A stretch of 64,000 bases of DNA from Proteus penneri (GCF_003144535.1 NZ_PHFJ01000009.1:153225-217224), one strand, 5' to 3'. Numbered from the stretch's first letter, positions 1-11,260 are shown. Notes: generated by a model not told the origin, from the sequence alone. A program made the numbers and translations.

Positions 1-2762
1 GGCAATATCAAGCGATTAAACTACCTAATGAAATGACCGTATTACTGGTTTCTGATGAAAAGGCAGTTAAATCATTAACGGCAGTTGCATTACCTGTTGG
101 AGCATTAGAAGATCCGGATAGCCAGCAAGGTCTTGCGCACTATTTAGAACATATGGTGCTAATGGGATCGGCGAAATATCCCCAATCAGGCAGTATGTCT
201 GAATTCTTACAAAAGAATGGTGGCTCTCATAATGCGAGTACAACGACCTATCGTACTGCATTCTATTTAGAAGTGGAAAATAGTGCTATTAATGAAGCAG
301 TTGATCGCCTTGCTGATGCTTTAGCTGAACCCTTACTTGATCCTAAAAATGCCGATCGTGAGCGTAATGCGGTTAATGCTGAATTAACAATGGCGCGTGC
401 GCGTGATGGTATGCGTTTTTGGCAAGTCAGGGCTGAAACTTTAAATCCATTACATCCAAGTTCTCGCTTTATGGGGGGGAATCTAGAGACATTAAGTGAT
501 AAACCAAATAGTAAGCTTCAAGATGAATTGATTAAATTCTATCAAAAACACTATTCTGGTAACTTAATGAATGGTGTTATTTATAGTAATAAATCACTTG
601 ATGAATTATCTAAATTAGCCGCAAACACTTTCGCTCGTATCCCGAATAAAAAGGCAGATGTGCCAGTCACCACAGTACCTGCTATGACGGATAAAGAAAA
701 AGGGTTAATGATCCATTTAGTACCCGCTCAACCGCAAAAGACTTTACAAATTGAGTTTGGTATAGATAACAATATTGCTGATTTTCGTAGTAAATCTGAT
801 GAATATATTGGCTATTTAATCGGTAATCTTAGTGCAGGCACATTGGCAACATGGCTACAAGATCAAGGTTTAGCTGAAAGTATTAGTGCATCTTCAGAGC
901 CTTATATCGATCGCAATCAAGGCTCATTTACGATTTATGTTGCGTTGACAGATAAAGGTTTAGCGCAAAAAGACAAAGTGATTTCCGCTATCTTTTCATA
1001 CATTCGTTTAATTAAGACGGAAGGTATTAGCCAACGTTACTTTGATGAAATTGCGAATGTATTAGATCTCTCATTCCGTTATGGCTCTATTGTAAGAGAT
1101 ATGAATTACATAGAAGGTATTTCGGATATGATGTTGCGTTATCCAATCAAAAATATCCTCAATGCGGGTTATATTGCTGATAAGTATGAGCCTTCAGCTA
1201 TTCTTTCTCGTCTTGATTCTCTTACACCAGAGAAAGCGCGTATTTGGGTAATAAGCCCTAATGAGCCGTCTAACAAACAAGCCTACTTTGTTAATGCCCC
1301 TTATCAGGTTGATAAAATCACAGATAAGCAATTAAAAACATGGCAGACATTATCGGATGATATTTCATTATCTCTGCCAGCACTTAACCCTTATATCCCT
1401 GATAACCTTTCTCTGATTGATGCGGATAGCAAAATCACCAAACCAGAATTGTTGTGGCAGGATAAAAGCGCTCGCTTGTTTTATATGCCATCACACTATT
1501 TCTCTGATGAGCCTAAAGCCAGTGTGACATTAAGTTTAGTGAATAAGGGAGCTGACATTACCGTTAAGCAACAAGTGACACAAACTTTAACGGATTATCT
1601 TGCTGGTTTAGCGTTAAGTGAATTATCTTACCAAGCTTCTGTTGCTGGAATGAATATCTCATCCTCATCAGGACAAGGCATTGATTTTTCAATGAATGGT
1701 TATACACAACATTTACCAGGACTCGTTAATGCTACACTGAAAAGCTATATGAGTTTCGAATCAACTCAAGAAGAGCTCGATCAAGCTAAATCTTGGTATC
1801 GTGAACAACTTGATGTGACTCATAACTTAAAAGCATTTGAAGAAGCTATGTTGCCGGCTCGTCGATTAAATACGATCCCGTATTATGAAGAAGCTGACAA
1901 ACTCAAAGCATTAGAGTCAATTACACTGCAAGATATTATTGATAATCGCCGTGAAGTAATTAAAAACGCAGTACTTCAAGCGCTAATTATTGGTAACTTA
2001 ACGCCAGAGCAAAGCCGCGATATCGCTAAATCTGCACACGAATTATTAGGTAATCAAGGTACAGAATACTGGATCGGTGAAACATTAGTATTCAATAAAT
2101 TAAATGCGGTTGATTTCCAAAGTAAATCGAAGAGTACAGATAACGCATTAGGTGAGCTTTATATCCCAATAGGTTATAGCCGTCTTGAAGGTCAGGCAAT
2201 TTCTTCAGTGTTAGCGTCTGTTATCAAACCTTGGTTTTATGATCAATTAAGAACAGAAGAACAGCTAGGTTATGCAGTATTTGCTTATCAAGGCACTATG
2301 GGTGAACAGTTTGGTCTAGGTTTCTTATTACAAAGTAATGCTAAACCGCCAGTTTACTTAAATGAACGTTATAACGCATTTTATCAGCAAGCCTATGAAC
2401 GTTTGAAAAGAATGAGTGAAGCAGATTTTAATCAGTATAAGCAAGCAATTATTACTGAAGTTAAACAACCACCTCAAACGTTCTATGAAGAAGTTTCTCT
2501 TTATCGAAATGACTTCCATCGTAATAACTTAAAATATGATGGACGTGAAAAATTCTTAGCTGAGCTTAATAAAGTGACTTTAAAACAAGCTATTGAATTT
2601 TATGAAAAAGCAATTATAAAACCGAACGGATTTATTTTTGTCTCTCAAGTTATTGGTAAAGATGGCAAAGATGCTGATTACGCCGAAAATAAACAGTGGA
2701 AACGTTACGCCACAGTAAGCGAATTACAAAAAACTTTACCTATTGAGGAAATTAAAGAGTGA
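1..2762 (+). CDS. ptrA: Protease III (pitrilysin), 5' truncated by window edge
   Basis: Periplasmic zinc metalloprotease of the M16 family that degrades small peptides. The frame is open from base 3 to the TGA at 2760-2762. The first visible residues (QYQAIKLPNEM) align with the E. coli protein, so about 42 codons including the signal peptide lie off the left edge and the ATG at 33 is internal. Counting from that ATG, the inverted zinc motif HYLEH is at residues 36-40 and the third ligand glutamate is at 117, in NAELTMAR. The C-terminal M16 domains include the conserved RTEEQLGYAVFAYQ stretch. The stop overlaps the recB start (GTGA), as expected for the recC-ptrA-recB-recD operon of enterobacteria. 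recC should lie just outside the window. Confidence 0.96.
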   Translation, partial: QYQAIKLPNEMTVLLVSDEKAVKSLTAVALPVGALEDPDSQQGLAHYLEHMVLMGSAKYPQSGSMSEFLQKNGGSHNASTTTYRTAFYLEVENSAINEAVDRLADALAEPLLDPKNADRERNAVNAELTMARARDGMRFWQVRAETLNPLHPSSRFMGGNLETLSDKPNSKLQDELIKFYQKHYSGNLMNGVIYSNKSLDELSKLAANTFARIPNKKADVPVTTVPAMTDKEKGLMIHLVPAQPQKTLQIEFGIDNNIADFRSKSDEYIGYLIGNLSAGTLATWLQDQGLAESISASSEPYIDRNQGSFTIYVALTDKGLAQKDKVISAIFSYIRLIKTEGISQRYFDEIANVLDLSFRYGSIVRDMNYIEGISDMMLRYPIKNILNAGYIADKYEPSAILSRLDSLTPEKARIWVISPNEPSNKQAYFVNAPYQVDKITDKQLKTWQTLSDDISLSLPALNPYIPDNLSLIDADSKITKPELLWQDKSARLFYMPSHYFSDEPKASVTLSLVNKGADITVKQQVTQTLTDYLAGLALSELSYQASVAGMNISSSSGQGIDFSMNGYTQHLPGLVNATLKSYMSFESTQEELDQAKSWYREQLDVTHNLKAFEEAMLPARRLNTIPYYEEADKLKALESITLQDIIDNRREVIKNAVLQALIIGNLTPEQSRDIAKSAHELLGNQGTEYWIGETLVFNKLNAVDFQSKSKSTDNALGELYIPIGYSRLEGQAISSVLASVIKPWFYDQLRTEEQLGYAVFAYQGTMGEQFGLGFLLQSNAKPPVYLNERYNAFYQQAYERLKRMSEADFNQYKQAIITEVKQPPQTFYEEVSLYRNDFHRNNLKYDGREKFLAELNKVTLKQAIEFYEKAIIKPNGFIFVSQVIGKDGKDADYAENKQWKRYATVSELQKTLPIEEIKE

Positions 2763-5700
2763 GTGAAGTGATACAGGCACAGCCACTAAACCCGTATACA
2801 CTTCCGCTGTACCAAAGACGCCTCATTGAGGCGTCAGCAGGAACAGGGAAAACTTATACAATAGGGTTGTTGTATTTACGGTTGCTTCTTGGATTAGGCG
2901 GGGAGTCTGCATTTTACCGCCCTCTCAGTGTTGAAGAGATTTTAGTTGTGACATTCACGGATGCGGCGACAGATGAATTACGAGCACGTATTCGCAAAAA
3001 TATTCATGAACTAAGACTTGCCTGTATTCGCCATGATGTTGAAAGTTGCAATGATACTTACCACGAATTACTTAAACAGATCCCTAATAAAGATCTGGCT
3101 GCATTATGGTTGCTTGAAGCAGAGCGCCAAATGGATGAGGCGGCTATTTATACGATTCATGGTTTTTGTCAGCGTATGTTGGCAAACAATGCATTTGAAT
3201 CAGGCGTCTTGTTTGAACAAGTCTTGATCCAAGATGAATATGAACTCAAAAGGCGGGTATGTGCTGACTTCTGGCGCCGCCATTGTTATCCACTTTCTTA
3301 TGATGTTGCTAATGCAGTAAGCCAGATTTGGTCTGGCCCTGAGCAACTGCTTTATGAAATACAGCCTTATTTACAAGGTGAAATGCCTGAAATCGAAGGT
3401 GTGGCATTAGACAGTGAAAATGAGTCAGTTAAAGAGCGTCATCAAGCGGTTATTGAAGCAATTAACAAGGTGAAAACGCGTTGGCATGCACATCAACATG
3501 AAATTGAAGCATGGATAACAGCTTCGGGTGTTGATAAACGTAGTTATAGCAGTCGTTTTTTACCTAAATGGATTGAAGAAATAACGTTGTGGGCGTCAAC
3601 AGCAGAAACGAAAAGCTATCAATTACCAGATTGTTTGGTTCGTTTTTCGCAAGAAACGCTGAATGAGAAGAGCACAAAAGGCCCAGCACCAGAACATATT
3701 CTTTTTGTTGAAATTGAACGATTAACAAAGCAGAGCTTGACTCTGCGTGATGTTATTCTGCTCAATGCGATCCCTGAAATACGTCGAGGCATTGAAAATG
3801 AAAAGATGCGTCGCGGTGAAATGGGGTTTGATGATTTATTAACACGCTTAGATAGAGCATTGAAACGTGAAGGTGGTGAAGCTTTAGCACAAGCTATTCG
3901 TGAACGCTATCCAGTTGCAATGATTGATGAATTCCAAGATACAGATCCCCAACAATATCGTATTTTTGATGCGATTTATGGTGAGTATGAAAACAGTGGG
4001 TTGTTGTTTATCGGCGATCCTAAACAGGCAATTTATGCTTTCCGTGGTGCGGATATTTTTACTTATATTCAAGCCCGAAAGCAGACATCTCATCACTACA
4101 CATTAAATACTAACTGGCGCTCTGCGCCGGGTATGGTGAATGCAGTTAACAAGCTTTTTATGCGTTCCAATGCTCCATTTCTATTTGAGCATATCCCTTT
4201 TATTGAAGTAAGCTCGGCTGAAAAAAACCAAGACATGGCCTTTGTTTACCATGACAAACCGATTTCACCTTTTAATTTTTGGCTTGCTGAAGGTGAAAGT
4301 GTTTCTACGGGAAATTATGAGCAAATTATGGCAGCACAATGTGCTGCACAAATTCGTGATTGGTTATCAGCAGGGGATCAGCAACAGGCTTGGCTGATCG
4401 AACAAGGTACAAAAAAAACGGTTACATCTGCTGATATTATGGTATTGGTGCGTAGCCGCAGAGAAGCGATACTGATCAGTGATGCATTGAATTTACTTTC
4501 AATACAGTCAGTATTCTTATCCAATCGTGAAAGTGTTTTTGAAACCAACGAAGCCAAAGATCTACTTTGGCTATTACAAGCGGTTGTAACACCTGAAAAA
4601 GAGCGAGTTTTAAGGGCTTCTTTAGCCAGCCGATTATTTGGGTTTAGCGCAAAGCAAATTGATGATTTGAACCGCAGTGAGGCACACTGGAATAGTTACG
4701 TGGAGAAGTTTGCTGATTATTATGTATTGTGGCAAAAGCGTGGTGTTTTACCAATGTTGCGCAAGATCATGATGGATAATCAAATTGCAGAAAATTTACT
4801 CGCAAGTATTGGTGGTGAACGCCGGCTTACAGATATCATGCATATTGGTGAACTATTACAAGAAACATCATTACAACTCGATAGTGAACATGCTCTTATT
4901 CGTTGGTTAGCACAACAGATTTCTCATCCTGATGCACAATCTGAAAACCAACAAATGCGTTTGGAAAGTGACCGAAATCTTGTACGAATTTGTACTATCC
5001 ATAAATCTAAAGGTCTTGAATATCCGATTGTTTGTTTACCTTTTGCTTGTAATTACCAAGAGCAAAAAGGAGCGCTTTATCATGATAGAGAGAAATTTTA
5101 CGCAAAATTAGATATTTTTAGCCGACCTGAAAGTTTACGCTTAGCGGATGAAGAACGCTTAGCTGAAGATTTACGCTTACTTTATGTGGCCTTAACGCGA
5201 TCTAAATTTTGCTGTTATGTTGGTGTCGCTCCTCTTGTCAAAGGGAATAAACGTAAGTCAGGGCTGACTGATTTGCATAAAAATGCGTTAGGGTATTTAT
5301 TACAGCAAGGCGAAGAAGGTAATAGTGAATTATTACATCAAGCAATTCATGCCTTATTAGATGATAATATCAGTGTTACAACGCTTGATAATATATCAGC
5401 GCATCGCTACCAGTCTCAATTAGCCCCTGAAACCAAACTTGAAGCTGCTATATTTAAACGTCAGATCCATGATAATTGGCGTATAACAAGTTATTCAGGA
5501 TTAACCTATCAGCATTCAAATCGTCATTATCATTTTGATTTAGGTGATATTGAGTCTTTGGTGCAATCTATCGCACCGGGACTTGATACAGATGCTAAAG
5601 GTGAGAAACGACAAGGAGAGGTTGATGAAAATTCTATTCATCATTTCCCGCGTGGTGCAGTCGCAGGAACGTTCTTACATAGTTTGCTGGAAGTATTAGA

Positions 5701-6370
5701 TTTTTCGCAACCTATTGATGAACAGTGGATGCAAGGACAATTGAGCGTTCAAGGTTTTGATGAAAAGTGGGCTCCCCTTTTAGTTACTTGGATGGAAACA
5801 CTGTTTCATACACCGCTTAATTCTCAAGGATTGTGTCTTGCTGATATCCCAAAATCACAACAACTTGATGAATTACAATTCTATTTACCTATTGAAAAAG
5901 AACTATCATCAACCCAATTGACCCAGTTAATTAGTCAGTTTGATCCTCTATCAAGACATTGTCCGGCTCTGCAATTTCAACAAGTAGAAGGGATGCTTAA
6001 AGGCTTTATTGACTTAGTCTTTTCTTGGGAAGGTAAATACTATGTTGTGGATTATAAATCGAATTGGTTAGGTGAATCGAGTGAGGATTACACACAAGAA
6101 GCGATGATGAATGCAATGATGGATCATCGCTACGATTTACAATATCAACTCTATACCTTAGCGTTACATCGTTTTTTACAACAGCGCATCCCTGATTATG
6201 ATTACAAAAGCCACTTTGGTGGAATTTATTACCTCTTTTTACGTGGAATAGACAAAGCGCACCCTGGAAATGGTGTTTATGTCTATTTACCTGATGAAGC
6301 TTTTGTTTTGGCATTAGATTCACTATTTACAGGGCAAAGTAGCAAACCCGATGTAGTCGGTGAGAAATAA
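2759..6370 (+). CDS. recB: RecBCD exonuclease V, beta subunit (helicase-nuclease)
   Basis: UvrD-like 3'-5' helicase and nuclease subunit of RecBCD, which processes double-strand ends for recombination. It has 1203 residues against about 1180 in E. coli. Walker A is ASAGTGKT at 25-32, the DEFQDTD Walker B region is at about 390-396, and the helicase motif LLYVALTRSK is near 807-816. The C-terminal nuclease domain carries VVDYKSNWLG with D1098 and K1100, equivalent to the E. coli D1080/K1082 catalytic pair, so the nuclease looks intact. The GTG start overlaps the ptrA stop by 4 bases, which suggests translational coupling. A second GTG nine bases downstream is possible, but the overlap favours the first. 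Confidence 0.97.
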   Translation: MSEVIQAQPLNPYTLPLYQRRLIEASAGTGKTYTIGLLYLRLLLGLGGESAFYRPLSVEEILVVTFTDAATDELRARIRKNIHELRLACIRHDVESCNDTYHELLKQIPNKDLAALWLLEAERQMDEAAIYTIHGFCQRMLANNAFESGVLFEQVLIQDEYELKRRVCADFWRRHCYPLSYDVANAVSQIWSGPEQLLYEIQPYLQGEMPEIEGVALDSENESVKERHQAVIEAINKVKTRWHAHQHEIEAWITASGVDKRSYSSRFLPKWIEEITLWASTAETKSYQLPDCLVRFSQETLNEKSTKGPAPEHILFVEIERLTKQSLTLRDVILLNAIPEIRRGIENEKMRRGEMGFDDLLTRLDRALKREGGEALAQAIRERYPVAMIDEFQDTDPQQYRIFDAIYGEYENSGLLFIGDPKQAIYAFRGADIFTYIQARKQTSHHYTLNTNWRSAPGMVNAVNKLFMRSNAPFLFEHIPFIEVSSAEKNQDMAFVYHDKPISPFNFWLAEGESVSTGNYEQIMAAQCAAQIRDWLSAGDQQQAWLIEQGTKKTVTSADIMVLVRSRREAILISDALNLLSIQSVFLSNRESVFETNEAKDLLWLLQAVVTPEKERVLRASLASRLFGFSAKQIDDLNRSEAHWNSYVEKFADYYVLWQKRGVLPMLRKIMMDNQIAENLLASIGGERRLTDIMHIGELLQETSLQLDSEHALIRWLAQQISHPDAQSENQQMRLESDRNLVRICTIHKSKGLEYPIVCLPFACNYQEQKGALYHDREKFYAKLDIFSRPESLRLADEERLAEDLRLLYVALTRSKFCCYVGVAPLVKGNKRKSGLTDLHKNALGYLLQQGEEGNSELLHQAIHALLDDNISVTTLDNISAHRYQSQLAPETKLEAAIFKRQIHDNWRITSYSGLTYQHSNRHYHFDLGDIESLVQSIAPGLDTDAKGEKRQGEVDENSIHHFPRGAVAGTFLHSLLEVLDFSQPIDEQWMQGQLSVQGFDEKWAPLLVTWMETLFHTPLNSQGLCLADIPKSQQLDELQFYLPIEKELSSTQLTQLISQFDPLSRHCPALQFQQVEGMLKGFIDLVFSWEGKYYVVDYKSNWLGESSEDYTQEAMMNAMMDHRYDLQYQLYTLALHRFLQQRIPDYDYKSHFGGIYYLFLRGIDKAHPGNGVYVYLPDEAFVLALDSLFTGQSSKPDVVGEK

Positions 6371-6372
6371 AA

Positions 6373-8283
6373 ATGATCAAACTCTTAGAACAAGCGATTA
6401 CACAAAATTTATTACGACCTTTAGATCTTCGATTTGCACAAATGCTGGTTGAAGATGAAAACCCTATTTTACTGTTTGTATTTGCTTATTTGAGTGCTCA
6501 AACTGGAGCGGGTCATGTTTGTTTACCATTGAATATTATTCAGAAAGATCAATTATTCGATGGTAGACAAAAAGAGTTTGCACTAGAGATTTGGCAAAAA
6601 ATGGGTAAGCCTTCTGCTAAAAAGATAGTAGAAGAGTTGACTCATTGTCATTGCGTTAATCAAAGTCGCGATGATCCCTCTTTTCCTATTATTTTAGATA
6701 ATGAATATCTTTATCTACAAAGAATGTGGAGCTATGAAGAGAAAGTTGCTCAGTTTTTTAGGCGAGAGCAGGCTATTGTTGATATTGATGAAAATGAATT
6801 AATTAAAGTGCTCAACCAACTTTTTCCAGCAACGAAAGAAAATCAAGAAACAAATTGGCAAAAAGTGGCTGCCAGCGTTGCTATCACTAGCCCCATTTCC
6901 ATTATTTCTGGCGGTCCAGGAACGGGAAAAACGACAACAGTTGCTAAAATTTTAGCCGCTTTTGTGATGCTCACATCGAATGAAAAGCCGATTATTCAAT
7001 TAGCCGCTCCTACAGGTAAAGCGGCAGCGAGATTAACGGAATCTTTAGGTAACGCCTTAGCACAACTTAATTTAAGTGAAGAAGAAAATAAATGGATGCC
7101 AAAGCAGGCGCAAACTATTCATCGCTTATTAGGTGCTCAGCCTGAAAGTCAGCAAGTGCGCTACCATAAAGATAACCCATTACAGCTTGATATTTTAGTT
7201 GTTGATGAAGCCTCAATGGTTGATTTACCTATGATGGCGCGTTTGATTGATGCACTTCCATTAAAATGTCACGTTATTTTCTTAGGAGATAAAGACCAAC
7301 TTGCTTCTGTTGAGGCGGGGGCTGTATTAGGTGATATTTGTCGTTTTTCTGAAGATGGCTTCAGTCAAAAAAGATTTGATCAGATTAATCACTTAACCCA
7401 AGGTGAATTGGTTAAATCGACGGATACTATTCCAGTTTCTCAAACCCCAGTATCTGTCGTCAGTGATTCTCTGTGTCTATTACGTAAAAGCTATCGTTTT
7501 GGTGAAGATTCAGGCATAGGGCAACTGGCTTTTGCGGTTAATAAAGGGCAGACCAAAACAGCGATTACATTGCTAAAAAAAGCAGAGATTAGCCCACAAC
7601 AGCTTGAAATAGTATTAGAGCATCAAGATGTGAGCTTTATTGCTTTGGAATCAAAAGAAAGTTATTTACTGATGATTCAAGATGCCGTTAATGCCTATCG
7701 AGAATATCTCACATTAGTTTCCCAAAAAGCCTCACCTGATATTATTCTTAATGCATTTAACCAATACCGTTTATTGTGTGCACGAAGAGAAGGCCCTTTT
7801 GGTGTAAGTGGGTTAAATGACAGAATTGAAATGTTATTGCATCGCCAGCGATTGATCCGCCGTCCTACAAATAGTTATCAAAGTGATTATATTGGACGAC
7901 CTATTATGATCCAAAGAAATGACAGTACATTAGGTCTGTTTAATGGTGATATTGGCATTATGCTCAATAATGATGAAGGTGAAATGAAGGCTTTTTTTCA
8001 GCTACCTGATGGAAAATTGAAAGCGATCCAACCGAGTCGATTACCACAACATGAAACCGCATATGTAATGACCGTGCATAAATCACAAGGTTCTGAATTT
8101 ACCCATACAGCGTTAGTACTACCCGATAAATTTTCACCTGTTGTTAGTCGTGAATTGCTGTATACCGCATTAACACGCGCTAAAAAGAAGCTTTCTCTAT
8201 ATGCTTCAGAGTCTATGGTGAGAATGGCAATACAAACACGTATTCAACGTCGAAGTGGATTAATTGATAAATTACGTTATTAG
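6373..8283 (+). CDS. recD: RecBCD exonuclease V, alpha subunit (5'-3' helicase)
   Basis: Superfamily 1B 5'-3' helicase subunit of RecBCD. It has 636 residues, a little longer than the E. coli 608. Walker A is GGPGTGKT at 180-187, the Walker B region is LVVDEASMVDLPMM, and the C-terminal motif TVHKSQGSEF plus LLYTALTRAKKKLSLY is conserved. Some of the extra length is in a variable stretch after AVLGDICRF and before SLCLLRKSYRFG. The start lies 2 bases after the recB stop, so the two are one operon. A hairpin terminator follows and also serves the convergent argA. Confidence 0.97.
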   Translation: MIKLLEQAITQNLLRPLDLRFAQMLVEDENPILLFVFAYLSAQTGAGHVCLPLNIIQKDQLFDGRQKEFALEIWQKMGKPSAKKIVEELTHCHCVNQSRDDPSFPIILDNEYLYLQRMWSYEEKVAQFFRREQAIVDIDENELIKVLNQLFPATKENQETNWQKVAASVAITSPISIISGGPGTGKTTTVAKILAAFVMLTSNEKPIIQLAAPTGKAAARLTESLGNALAQLNLSEEENKWMPKQAQTIHRLLGAQPESQQVRYHKDNPLQLDILVVDEASMVDLPMMARLIDALPLKCHVIFLGDKDQLASVEAGAVLGDICRFSEDGFSQKRFDQINHLTQGELVKSTDTIPVSQTPVSVVSDSLCLLRKSYRFGEDSGIGQLAFAVNKGQTKTAITLLKKAEISPQQLEIVLEHQDVSFIALESKESYLLMIQDAVNAYREYLTLVSQKASPDIILNAFNQYRLLCARREGPFGVSGLNDRIEMLLHRQRLIRRPTNSYQSDYIGRPIMIQRNDSTLGLFNGDIGIMLNNDEGEMKAFFQLPDGKLKAIQPSRLPQHETAYVMTVHKSQGSEFTHTALVLPDKFSPVVSRELLYTALTRAKKKLSLYASESMVRMAIQTRIQRRSGLIDKLRY

Positions 8284-8305
8284 CTGTTAGTTAATGATAG
8301 AAAAT

Positions 8306-8342
8306 AAAAAGACAGGCATTGAGAGGGCTCCTGTCTTTTTTA
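8306..8342. terminator. Bidirectional terminator between recD and argA
   Basis: An 11-bp inverted repeat (AAAAAGACAGG at 8306-8316 with its complement at 8330-8340) has A-runs on one side and T-runs on the other. It lies between convergent genes and can terminate both. Confidence 0.85.
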
Positions 8343-8352
8343 TGCTTATTAA

Positions 8353-9687
8353 TTACTCTTTACGTAAGTCTAAAATTAAAATTTTAGAACGACGTTGGTA
8401 ATTATAAAGTGCTTGTTTTTCAATCGGTAGCTTATCAATTTCGGCAGGTTCAAATCCTTTTTCTTGAAACCAGTGTATGCTACGAGTTGTTAGAACAAAC
8501 AGCTTTTCCAATCCTAATTGCTTAGCATGTGCTGAGATACGTTGTAGTAAAACCTCACCACGACAAGAGCTTCGATAATCTGGATGTACTGCAACACACG
8601 CCATTTCACCAATTTTTTCTGATGGATAAGGGTACAGTGCGGCACAGGCTATAGTCATATTATCGCGTTCAATAATAGTGAATTGGTCAATTTCAATTTC
8701 TAATTGTTCTCTTGAACGTCTGACTAAAATACCTTGCTGTTCTAATGGGCGAATAAGTTCGAGTATGCCACCAATATCATTAATATTTGCTCTACGAACT
8801 TTCTCTGCACTTTCCATGACGATTTGAGTACCAATACCATCACGAGAGAATAATTCTTGAATAAGCGCACCATCAGATTGATAACTTAGTAAGTGGCTAC
8901 GTTCTACACCTCGACGACAGGCTTTAACCGCACCTCGCAAGAATCTTACTGTGCCTGAGTGGTAATCACCTTCTGTTTGTAGCTCTAGAATTTTATCTTC
9001 AGCTTGATTAGGTAGCAGTTCAGAAACAATGTGGCCTTCTTCATCGGCAACACCTTGAAATGAGCAAAAACCAATCAGTTTTTGTGCTTTAAGTTTGATT
9101 GCAAGCTGTGTTGCCACTTCTTCTGAGGTGAGATTAAAACTTTCACCGGTAACAGACACTGCAACAGGGCCAATTAATACAATAGCATTACTGTCTAACT
9201 GGCGATGAATAGCTTCTTCATCAATACGACGAATTTTCCCGCTATGACAGTAATCAACGCCATCATCAACCCCTAATGGTTGCGCGATAACAAAGTTACC
9301 ACTGACAACATTAATATGAGCACCTTGTAATGGAGTATTGCTTAAACTCATTGATAGGCGAGCCGTAATATCGAGTTGCAATGTACCCGCAGCTTGTTTA
9401 ACGATTTCTAAGGTTTTGCTATCTGTGATACGTGTATACTTATGATAAATAGGAGGTATTTTTTGTACTTCAAGAGTCGCATCAATTTGTGGGCGAGCAC
9501 CATAAACCACCACTAAACGAATACCTAGGCTGTGTAACAACCCAATATCATTAATGATGGATGGGAAATTTTCGTGAGCAATGGCTTCGCCACCCAACAT
9601 AATGACAAATGTTTTGCCTCTATGTGCATTAATATACGGAACCGAGTGGCGGAATCCATCGACCAATTCGGTGCTACGCTCTTTCAT
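8353..9687 (-). CDS. argA: N-acetylglutamate synthase
   Basis: Catalyses acetyl-CoA plus glutamate to N-acetylglutamate, the first and arginine-inhibited step of arginine synthesis. Its 444 residues closely match the E. coli enzyme (443) along the whole length. The N-terminal amino-acid-kinase-like domain covers roughly residues 1-290 ([26 protein letters not shown]). The C-terminal GNAT acetyltransferase domain begins near 295 ([34 protein letters not shown]). A GAGAGGG ribosome site precedes the ATG. Two tandem ARG boxes lie just upstream, so ArgR repression is expected. It is divergent from amiC and convergent with recD, as in E. coli. Confidence 0.98.
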   Translation of the reverse strand: MKERSTELVDGFRHSVPYINAHRGKTFVIMLGGEAIAHENFPSIINDIGLLHSLGIRLVVVYGARPQIDATLEVQKIPPIYHKYTRITDSKTLEIVKQAAGTLQLDITARLSMSLSNTPLQGAHINVVSGNFVIAQPLGVDDGVDYCHSGKIRRIDEEAIHRQLDSNAIVLIGPVAVSVTGESFNLTSEEVATQLAIKLKAQKLIGFCSFQGVADEEGHIVSELLPNQAEDKILELQTEGDYHSGTVRFLRGAVKACRRGVERSHLLSYQSDGALIQELFSRDGIGTQIVMESAEKVRRANINDIGGILELIRPLEQQGILVRRSREQLEIEIDQFTIIERDNMTIACAALYPYPSEKIGEMACVAVHPDYRSSCRGEVLLQRISAHAKQLGLEKLFVLTTRSIHWFQEKGFEPAEIDKLPIEKQALYNYQRRSKILILDLRKE

Positions 9688-9699
9688 AAAACCCTCTCA

Positions 9700-9738
9700 A
9701 GTGAATTTTTATTCGTATTTAATGTATTTTTATTCTTT
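9700..9738 (-). promoter_or_regulatory. Tandem ARG boxes (ArgR operator) of argA
   Basis: Two 18-bp sites at 9700-9717 and 9721-9738 each fit the half-site pattern TGnAT-N4-ATTC and are separated by exactly 3 bp, the canonical spacing of paired ARG boxes. The first matches best (TGAAT, TTTT, ATTCG) and the second has one substitution in each half. They begin 13 bases upstream of the argA start. Operator function is inferred from pattern and position. Confidence 0.8.
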
Positions 9739-9927
9739 TTGGGGAGGAATGGCAAGTAAAATCCTATCTTATTGTTTTCCCTGAAGGCAGAATATTCGTG
9801 TAAAAGTGAGTAATTGTGCTGTTTTTAAGTGACAGTGAAGTGTGGATTGGGTAAAGTTTTTTGTTCTTAACTTTTTTTATCTCTTTTTAGAGTTTATTGG
9901 CGTTAATCGTTTTTTTGGAATATTTTC

Positions 9928-11190
9928 ATGAGTCATTCTGAGCACAATCAAACTCGTCGTCGTCTTGTTAAAGGAATTGGCGCGTTATTATTGTTAAGTG
10001 TTAGTCCTGTTGGTTTTGCTGCCACAGCATCTATTGTTGCTGTGAGGGTTTGGCCTGCCTCGACTTATACTCGCGTGACTATAGAATCCAGTACCCCACT
10101 GAAATATCGTCAGTTTGCATTATCAAATCCTGAACGTATTGTGGTGGATTTAGAAGGTATTCAACTTAATAGCGTGCTGAAAGGTGTCGCTAATCAGGTT
10201 CAGACTAGCGATCCGTATTTAAAGCTTATTCGCGTTGGTCAAAATACACCTAAAACAGTACGACTGGTATTTGAAGTAAAAACGCCTGTACAACCACAAA
10301 TGTTTACGCTTAAACCTGTGGCTGAATTTAAAAACCGTTTGGTGTTAGATTTCTATCCAAGCCATGGTGCTGACACGGAAGACGATCCTCTCTTAGCACT
10401 ATTGCGTGAATATAACGACGGTGATTTACAACAAGCAGTGCCAGCACAAACTGATACCCGTAAACCGGGTAGAGCAGGGCGAGATAGACCTATTATTATC
10501 ATGATCGACCCAGGCCATGGTGGAGAAGATCCTGGGGCAATTGGTAAATATAAAACACGTGAAAAAGATGTGGTTTTACAAATTGCTCGTCGCTTAAGAA
10601 CGCTTATTGATAAAGACGCCAAAATGAAGGCGTATATGACACGTAATGAAGATGTGTTTATTCCATTGACAGTGCGTGTTGCTAAAGCGCGAAAAATGCA
10701 GGCAGATTTATTTGTTTCTATCCATGCGGATGCGTTTACAAACCGTTCAGCAAGAGGTTCATCTGTTTTTGCATTATCAAAAACGGGCGCAACCAGTAAT
10801 ACGGCACGTTATCTTGCTCAAACACAAAATGAGTCTGACTTAATTGGTGGGGTGAGTAAAAGTGGCGATCGCTATGTAGACCATGCAATGCTCGATCTCG
10901 TACAAACTGCGACTATTAATGACAGCTTAAAATTTGGTAGCGAAGTGCTTAAGCTATTAGGTGGTATTAATAAACTGCATAAAAATAAAGTCGATCAGGC
11001 CGGTTTTGCGGTATTAAAAGCGCCTGAGATCCCCTCTATTTTAGTAGAGACTGCCTTTATCAGTAATATCGAAGAAGAGAAGAAACTGAAAACGGCTAAA
11101 TTCCAGCAACAAATTGCAGAATCTATTTTCAAAGGGATCAAAGCTTATTTCGCTAATGGCGGTGAATTAACGTTAGCTGATCGTAGCTAA
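9928..11190 (+). CDS. amiC: N-acetylmuramoyl-L-alanine amidase AmiC (Tat-exported)
   Basis: Periplasmic zinc amidase that cleaves septal peptidoglycan during daughter-cell separation. The N-terminus has a twin-arginine signal (TRRRLVKG at residues 9-16, then a hydrophobic run ending near VGFAA). An AMIN domain follows (about 35-140), then the Amidase_3 domain from about 188. Putative zinc ligands are H197 (DPGHGGED), E212 (TREKDVV) and H266 (SIHADA), and the catalytic glutamate is E374 ([10 protein letters not shown]). All are present, so the enzyme should be active. The length of 420 is close to the E. coli protein (417). Place between argA and the initiator tRNAs is conserved. Confidence 0.97.
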   Translation: MSHSEHNQTRRRLVKGIGALLLLSVSPVGFAATASIVAVRVWPASTYTRVTIESSTPLKYRQFALSNPERIVVDLEGIQLNSVLKGVANQVQTSDPYLKLIRVGQNTPKTVRLVFEVKTPVQPQMFTLKPVAEFKNRLVLDFYPSHGADTEDDPLLALLREYNDGDLQQAVPAQTDTRKPGRAGRDRPIIIMIDPGHGGEDPGAIGKYKTREKDVVLQIARRLRTLIDKDAKMKAYMTRNEDVFIPLTVRVAKARKMQADLFVSIHADAFTNRSARGSSVFALSKTGATSNTARYLAQTQNESDLIGGVSKSGDRYVDHAMLDLVQTATINDSLKFGSEVLKLLGGINKLHKNKVDQAGFAVLKAPEIPSILVETAFISNIEEEKKLKTAKFQQQIAESIFKGIKAYFANGGELTLADRS

Positions 11191-11227
11191 TCTTTTTCTA
11201 TATTCTTTTCTTATATTCCAGTGGAAA

Positions 11228-11260
11228 GCCAATATCATGCGCTTTCTATTGGCGTTTTTT
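11228..11260 (+). terminator. amiC terminator
   Basis: The stem GCCAATA (11228-11234) pairs with TATTGGC (11247-11253) and is followed by G and a run of six T. Confidence 0.75.
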
